Below, piece after piece: positions 29,901 to 38,900 of a DNA stretch of 64,000 nt (positions within the stretch are counted from its first letter, which is position 1; the number at the start of each line of letters is the position of its first letter). The stretch is from Gordionus sp. m RMFG-2023. Lineage: Eukaryota; Nematomorpha; Gordioida; Chordodea; Parachordodidae. The DNA lies in assembly GCF_954871325.1 (NCBI RefSeq), contig NC_088778.1:26149120-26213119 (forward strand). Reading direction: 5' to 3'. The notes below the pieces were generated by a model that worked only from the letters and a program-made list of their open reading frames with translations, did not search any database and was not told the DNA's origin. Position numbers and translations under genes: made by a program.

Positions 29901-32900
29901 ATTCGATTCGCTTTTGAATGAAACTAGTTTATACTAGGCATTTGAAGAAACCTGCCAATTCAAAATAATTTTCATATTATTGGTCAACAAAAAAAACATG
30001 CTCTAATAAGGGAAAAAAACAATGTGGTCAGTATATATTATATCTCTCATTTGATTTATTAATGCAGGGGGTAAAGAAACCTAGAGGTTTTGGCACTGGA
30101 ACGGCTCTGAGGCAATCGTAAGGTAAATCGCTCATAGACCATATGATAGGATAAACCCTTTGATACAAATTGATGGACAAAGCTATCATGCATACTGACT
30201 CTTGCCGAGTGGTTACCTTTCTGTTTGGATTTTAATTTTTATATCAATAAGCTATATTTAAAAAAATAATTTCTTTTATTAAAAAAGAGTAGACGTATAA
30301 TATATAGACCTGTACGCCCACCAAACTACCGACTGCCGTCATGATGTTTATTATCGGCAGCCGGAGGCGCATTACTTTTTTAGCTGCCTCATCAAGAACG
30401 GAGTGAATTATCGCAACAATATAAATTAACATTAAATTATTACTTTTTGTAAATGCTTTTTAAGAAACGCTAAAAAAATATATAGTAAATTAGGGCTGTG
30501 CCAATCTAAATTTTTTCTAATCTATCCGATATCTTGATATATTACTACAAGACCCGATCCGATATTTAGATTTATATTAATTTACCCTCTCCAAACTAAC
30601 TTCCAATAATGCATTAATGATTAAAAGTGTATTTTGATTTTTATAACCCCCAGAAATCAATTATCATTTGAAATGAGCAATGTTAGCTGCATGTAGTGTT
30701 AAAAATTGTGTGGGGGCCGTGCACACCCAATATGACAATTAGCGGCGACGCTGGCGCGATGACAATAAACGGGGCGTTTGGGGGAACACAAAAAGCGGGC
30801 GCATGGTTCCAATAATATATAAAAAATCCTGAGAGATATGATATCAGGAAATACAACCTCAAGAAAAAAAAATCCCACGAAAAAAATTGGGTTAGTTTTC
30901 AATTGTTTTTTTAAGAATTAAAAATTATATTTGAACTAGTAAAAATCGATGAAATATACATGTGACAAAATTGCATCAATCCATGAATAAAATGTTGTAA
31001 GATCTGCAAATTTCAAACGAAACTGTTTTGTCTAAGAAGTCTTCATTTTGGTACCCCATAGTAATAGTTAATCATTTGCCTATAATTTTTTTTAAATGGT
31101 TCATTTCTCCAAGGCTATCAGAGGTAAATGGCAAAAATAAACAGAATAGTATCTAAATGTGCATATTTATTGCACTACAACAGTGAAGACTAAGTATTAA
31201 ATTGAGGATTCAATTCATGAATGTGTCTATATGAGTATAACTTCAAACAAAGGGTTGTCATGTGTTCAAGGCATTAGTGAACATTAACCCATCAGCTATT
31301 TTATTATTCAAGTGTGTCATCAATTTTTTCACCTATATTCTTTATCGCTTTCTGTATTTGTCAATGGTAATCTTGATAAACAATCTGGCACTAAATTATG
31401 TTTCCCCGGTCTATGTCCCATTGCTAAATTCCACTTTAGTAAACGCATTGATATTGAAGTATTATTCTCTTTGAGTGTTTTTGAAAACAAATATATTAGC
31501 GGTTTCTGATCTGTTGTTATCGTAAATTTTGTCTCAATCAAATATTCTTGAAATTTTTTTCACAGCATATATTATAGATAGAGCTTCTCTTTCAATGTTC
31601 ATATAATTTGTTTCGGCTTTTAATAAAGTTCTCGACGCAAATGCTATAGGTTTTTCTTACCATCGCCTTCAATGTGAAATAATAATGCACCTAATCCTTT
31701 TTTCGAAGCGTCAGTAGCAATTCCTATAGGAAATTCAGGATTGTAAAAATTTAAAGTTGGCGGACTACTAATCAACGTTTTCAAATCATCAAAACATTTC
31801 TGATGTGCCTCTTCCCAAATCCACTTCTCTTTGTTTACAATCTTGTAAGCGGGTCTGCTAAGTCTGCAAAGTTACACAAGAATTTTCTGTAATAACTGGT
31901 CATGCCTAAAAATGTTGCTAATTCCTCTTTTGCTGTTGGTTTTGGCATGCTTGTAATGGCTTTGATTTTATCTTCATTCGGATGTATGCCTTTTTCATCT
32001 ATATCATGTTCCAAAAATCTTATCTCTTTCTCCATAAACACACTCTTGTTGAAGTTTGGTGTCAGTCCATATTTTGTTATTTAGTCGAAGACTTTTTTTA
32101 TGTTGTTCAGATGTACTGTATCATTATCACTAGTTATCAATAAATCATCTATATAAAATATGACATCTTTCATACCTCCAAAAATTTTATCCATTGTACA
32201 TTGGAAAATTGCTGATGACGTTTTTAAACCAAAAGGTAATCTCGTAAATCTTGATATTGTAAGTAAATCTCTAGATTCTTTATGTATTGGTATTTGAAGA
32301 AACGCGTTTTTGAAGTCAATTTTTGTAAATTTTTTTCCTTTCGAAAATTTTGAAATTAAATCATTAATACGTGGTATCGGATATTAAGTCCTCTAATACA
32401 GGGTTTATCGTATTTTTAAAATCAGCACATAGGCTTAGTGATCCATCACTTTTATAAACTGGAGTGAGTGGACTTGCCCATCGTACTTCATCTACTGGTT
32501 CTATTATCTTATCATCAATCCATTTTTGTAATTCTTTTGTTATTAAATCAAGTCTTTTATATGGAACACATCTTGGTGGTATAATTTTTGGTTTAGCATC
32601 TTGTTTCAAATGTAATTTAATATCACTACGATATATAGGTTTTTTATTAATTTTTGAATTGCATTCTTTTATCAATTTTTCTATCATATCATTATTACTT
32701 TCCTCGATTAGATTCACAAATTTATTAAGATGTTTCCGAAAACTTTTATCCACGTCCAGAAGTGCAGTCTTGTCACTTTGGACTACATACGCATCTAAGT
32801 CTTGAGTTTTATCTTCATATCTCGCTTTTATCTATTGTTATTGGTAAACAGACGATAAAATTAATCTGAATGGACAGGTTAAAATTATTTCGCAGAAAGA

Positions 32901-35900
32901 GAGATCATTTTAAACAATTTATTTTGTAAAATATAATCGAATATATGCCTAAAAAAATATACGTTCTTACTGCAGCTGTTATATATTATCGAGCTAATAA
33001 GTCATTCGCTCGCTATAACATTTTAATATAGTGGGAGGAAGGGGAGGACAGAACTGGGAAATTTTACCACAATTCTAACATATCAATATTTTCATTTTCC
33101 TTAAGAATAATATTTTTCAACCATTAGCGCCATCTACTTTTTTCTTCAATTTTTGGTAAAAATGTATATTTCGGAAATGTCGATAGCGTCGCCAAGGTTT
33201 TGACATCGTATATATATTTATAAAAGGTGTCTAAATAAAAAGCAAAAAAAAAAAATTCAAAAACCTCACTATTTTGCTTAAAAATACAGGTAAAGCAATT
33301 TAGGTAAACCGGATGCTAAAAGCCTATAATGGCGCCAATATTTATTATTCTTTGTTAGTCCATTAGAGAATATCTTTACCTACAAAATGATATATTATAA
33401 TTTATTTTACTATAAATAGTTTTTTAATATAAGCATTTTAAAAATTTTACAGATTCCAAAGTGGCTCTTTTTTGTACCTTTGATCCCCTATATCTCGACA
33501 ACCAGGTGTACTAGCGAGCTAAAATAAACGACTTTATCATTCTTTTACCTATGTAAATAATTCCCGAAATTTTTAACAATTTTAAAAGGGGTCAGCCGAT
33601 AAAGTGCCTTTTTTGATCGATTTGACATGGAATGGCCCATATATCGTATTTAAAAGAATTTAGTGAAGTGGTACAAGATAAGAATGAAACATTCTGTAAT
33701 TGGGTAACCAGATTATGTTTGTTAAGTAATAAATACAGATTTAGTAATTAAAACAGAGCAATAGAGAGATTAATATTTTCAACCAATAAAGAAATACGTC
33801 AGAAAATTTCACAAGAAAGTATAGATATTCATGAGATAATGAAAATAGGAAAGGAGATGAGGAAGAAGCAGCATATGATAAAATAATTAATAAAATTGAT
33901 AATATAAAAATAGAAGGAGACACAACCGAAATAAAACAAATAGAAATGCAGAAAGACAATCAAGCGGATACGGATAGAAGAATGATAAAATACGATGATC
34001 GCAATAGATGGGTAGATGTGCAAACGAATCACGTATATAGAAATCAATGGAAGCGGATACGACAATTATCAAAGAAATAATTATCAAGGGAATAATTTCA
34101 ATCCGCGGTTTCAAAACAATTTTAATCTACGATATCAAAACAATTATAATTCTAGAGTTTATGATAATGATAGGGGGTATAATGGGCCAAGATCGTATAA
34201 TAATTTTACAAGATTTAACAATAAAAATAATTATAATAACAACTACACTAACTATAGGTATAATAATAATGATAATCATACATATAATGAAAATAATTAT
34301 AGAGATTATAGACATCAAAACGAATGAAGATACATACTAAGATACAATAATAATAATCGAAACAATAATAAGTCATACAACAACAGATATAGAGACAATA
34401 ATAATAATCTATCCAGATATTCGAATAATATAAATACCGTCGATATAGAAGATATAAAGGAGGATAATAATGATAAAAAGGAACACAGTTTATTTAACAT
34501 TGATGTGAATATAATATGGAAGATGATGACAGGGCAAAAGATGTTTACAAAGTTGCGATGTACCTTAATGAAATACCGATAGTCATGCAGATCGACACCG
34601 GGTCAAGATTTTCAATATTGCCGACTAATATTGCAAGAAAGATAGGAATTAAAGTCTTAAATAAATCGGACACGAAATAGAGGTGTTAGGAATCGTTCAA
34701 ATAAAAGCGAGATATGAAGATAGTCCAAAGTGACAAGACTGCACTTCTGGGAAGAACGTGGATAAAAGTTTTCGGAAACATACTTAATAAATTTGTGAAT
34801 CTAATCGAGGAAAGTAATAATGATATGATAGAAAAATTGATAAAAGAATGCAATTCAAAAATTAATAAAAAACCTATATATAGTAGTGATATTAAATTAC
34901 ATTTGAAACAAGATGCTAAACCAAAAATTATACCACCAAGACGTGTTCCATATAAAAGACTTGATTTAATAAAAAAAGAATTACAAAAATGGATTGATGA
35001 TAAGATAATAGAACCAGTAGATGAAGTACGATGAGCAAGTCCACTCACTCCAGTTTATAAAAGTGATGGATCACTAAGACTATGTGCTGATTTTAAAAAT
35101 ACTATAAACCCTGTATTAGAGGACTTTAAATATCCGATACCACGTATTAATGATTTAATTTCAAAATTATCGAAAGGAAAAAAATTTACAAAAATTGACT
35201 TCAAAAACGCGTTTCTTCAATTACCAATACATTCTAGAGATTTACTTACAATATCAATATTTACGAGATTACCTTTTGGTTTAAAAACGTCATCAGCAAT
35301 TTTCCAATGTACCATGGATAAAATTTTTTGAGGTATGAAAGATGTCATATTTTACATAGATGATTTATTGATAACTGGTGATAATGATACAGTACATCTG
35401 AACAACATAAAAAAGGTCTTCGACAAAATAACAAAATATGGACTGACACCAAACTTCAACAAGAGTGTGTTTATGAAGAAAGAGATAAGATTTTTGGAAC
35501 ATGATATAGATGAAAAAGAAATACAAGATAAAATCAAAGCCATTACAAACATGCCAAAACCAACAACAAAAGAGGAATTAGCAACATTTTTAGGCATGGC
35601 CAGTTATTACAGAAAATTTTTGTGTAACCTTGCAGACTTAGCAGACCCGCTGTACAAGATTATAAACAAAGAGAAGTGGATATGGGAAGAGGCACATCAG
35701 ATAAGTTTTGATGATTAGAAAATGTTGATTAGTAGTCGGCCAACTTTAAATTTTTACAATCCTGAATTGCCTATAGGAATTTCTATTTACGCTTCGAAAA
35801 AAGGAGTGCAGTATTATTTCACATTGAAGGCGATGGTAAGAAAAACCTATAGCATTTGCGTCGAAACTTTATTAAAAGCCGAAACAAATTATACGAACAT

Positions 35901-38900
35901 TGAAAGAGAAGCTCTATCTATAATATATGCCAGTGGCGTAGCTACGGGGGTGGTTTTCGGGTTTGAACCCCTCCCAGAGCAAAATTTTTTGATTATACGT
36001 TCAAAAGACTTAAAAGTGATTTTATATGAATTATATTTTTCTGGTTTTGATGTTTGTGGAAGGATATTATATTACTATTGAAATTATTCTGGATAGTATT
36101 ATTATAAAGTCATTGAGAATAATCTAATAAATTATAATAATATATTATTGATGCATTTAAAAAATATATTTATTATATATTATCGAAGATATGGATATGA
36201 TTTGTAAGATAAACCCGGCCGAAGGTCGGGCAAAAGGGCCAAAGACCCGTTAAAGGGGGTGTGGGGGCAAAGCCCCCCAGCTTTTATATTTATGGACACC
36301 CTCTAAGGAAAATTTCTAGCTACGCCACTGATATATGCTGTGAAAAAAATTTCAAGAATATTTGATTGGGACAAAATTTACGATAATAACAGATCACAAA
36401 CCGCTAATATATTTGTTTTCAAAAACACTCAAAGAGAATACTTCAATTTCAATGCGTTTACAAAAACAGAATTTAGCAATGGGAGCTTATGATTACACAA
36501 TAATACATAGACCGGGGAAACAGAATTTAGTGCCAGATTGTTTATCAAGATTACCATTGACAAATACAGAAAATGCGATAAAGAATATAGGTGAAAAAAT
36601 TGATGACAAATTATGGGACATCCTAATAAACTTCAATAGAATAGTTAAAGAAACATATAAGGATGAAGAATTAATGGAAATAATTGATAATATTAGGAAT
36701 AACAACCCGATAAAAAATAAAACGTACAAAAATATGGAGATGGTGATAAAGGATTGTCTTTTTAAGGAAAACAGAATAATAATACCGATGAACATGAGAA
36801 AGGAGATCTTACGTGAATTACACAAGGGACATCTAAGAGCAGGCAAAACAAAATTGTTAGCAAGAGATTACTTGTGGTGACCTGGTATAAATACAGAAAT
36901 AGATCAAGAGGTGAAAAGTGATTTATGCAATAAATACACAGATAACCCACATAACATACAAAGCCCATGGGAGAAAGCAACTAAGATTTTTGAACGAGTA
37001 CACATAGATTTTGCACAATTTTAAAATGACAATTTTATGGTATTTGTTGATGCATATAGCAAATTTCCAATAATAAAACGGATGAAAAACTTAACGACTG
37101 AATCTACGATAAAAGAATTGATGAGAATTATAAATTTATTTGAAATACCATACAAAATAAAAACAGAATGGTACTAATTTTACCAGCCATTTATTTAAAA
37201 AATTTTATGAAGATCATGAAATTAATCACATACTCACATCACCACATCATCAAGAATCAAATGTGCAATGTGAACGCATGATAAGAACGATGAATATGAG
37301 CATGAAAAGAAATATGGGAAACAACAAGAAAATAGATGTGGACATTGCGTTGGAAAAATTTTTGTTCAATTATAGAAACACGTCTAATTATACAACAAAG
37401 ATGATACCTAGCAAATTGATGTTTTCAAGAACAATGAGGACTAAATGGTATTTATTGAAACCAATGGAAGTAAAAGAAAATATATTAGAGAGGAAAATAT
37501 CGGATAATAGAGATATAGATGTAGGAGAAAAAATTTGGTATAAAACGTTTAAAGAAAATATTTGGGACAAAGGAATGGTGATACAAAAAGAAGGAAACTT
37601 AACGTACAGAATAGACAATGGACATCATATTATTAGAAGATATTTGGATCAAATAAAGAAGAGAGCATCGATATATAATACTGATAAAAATTTTAGAGGG
37701 GGAAGAAGTGAACAAGTTCAAGTTCAAAATTCGAAAATTCAAAGTCAAGTTCAAAAATTCAAAGTCAAGTTCAAAAGCGAGAATATGACCTGCGACATAG
37801 AAAATGATTGTTATAAATAAATAAAAAATTTTGTAAAAAATATATATATAAAATATATATATAAAATTTTGAAAGAGAAATGGGATGATCAATACAAACA
37901 GCAAATCAACAAACAATGTTCAACCAACGACGTTTCAACAATGATGTTCAACCAACGACGTTTCAACAATGATGTTCAACCAACGATATTTCATAAAAGA
38001 TGTTCGAAAATCGATTCAACAAACGATAATCAGATGGTCAAACAAACAATCTCAAGATATATAAACACGAACAAGTGACAAATGGAGAAATTGAGAAACA
38101 AATGACTAGAAGAAACTGAAGAAAAAAGACATTTAAAAAAGAGGGAAATGTTAATTGGATAATTTTTTGAATATAAAAAATTTGATATTTCTTTTACTTT
38201 TGTAATTTAATGACCTTTAAACTTTATATTTTCCTAATGAAATTTTCGTAAATTTACTTTAACTTTTTATAAAATATAAGGACGAACTTGTCGAAATTCT
38301 TTTTTTATATAACTATTTTAAAAATCTTATTATTTCAATATGTAAAAAGTGTAAAAATTAAATAGTATATATATAAAACACAAAATGTTAAACATTTTAG
38401 TGTTAAAAGTAATAATAAAAAATAAAATAAAACTTAAATTAAATTTTTATATTCTTTCCATGCCTTCCGTTAATCTAAAAGTGATATAAGGTCTTCTGGA
38501 TAGGATATAGCCCTATGAGAATATATTTACTGAATGATGTATTCATAGTTTCAACTATGCATCATCAAAGTAAATTATATCTTTCAATTTAACATTTGCA
38601 CATGCAAATATGGAGGTTTTTTTCATGAGGTTTATTTTCCCAGGATTCCCCCACCCCCTTATATTACTATAAAAAAGTACATAAGTTCAATATTGATTGA
38701 CTTATTATTTAAAAATTGGAAATTATTTAAATATTATCAAGAAATTTGAAGATTACCCTGCCCATGTTTGAAATGGTTCATATAAAATTAACAAAGTTGG
38801 CTCATAATATCCATGCAAAAAGGAGAAATCCAATATATTGGTTAATTTGGCAACCACTTGTTTAACATTTATAATAATCGATGATGGTAGGTGGAAGCAT

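Noticed and set aside
30244-30432. candidate extra CPSF1 exon between exons 5 and 6
   Set aside because: The direct join gives TWAGKVTTRQ, matching human TWPGRVAVRQ exactly in register; adding the block would insert about 45 unrelated residues.
33741-34340. several overlapping frames on both strands, Ile- or Tyr/Asn-rich
   Set aside because: All are different readings of the low-complexity stretch in the gag-like part of fossil B.
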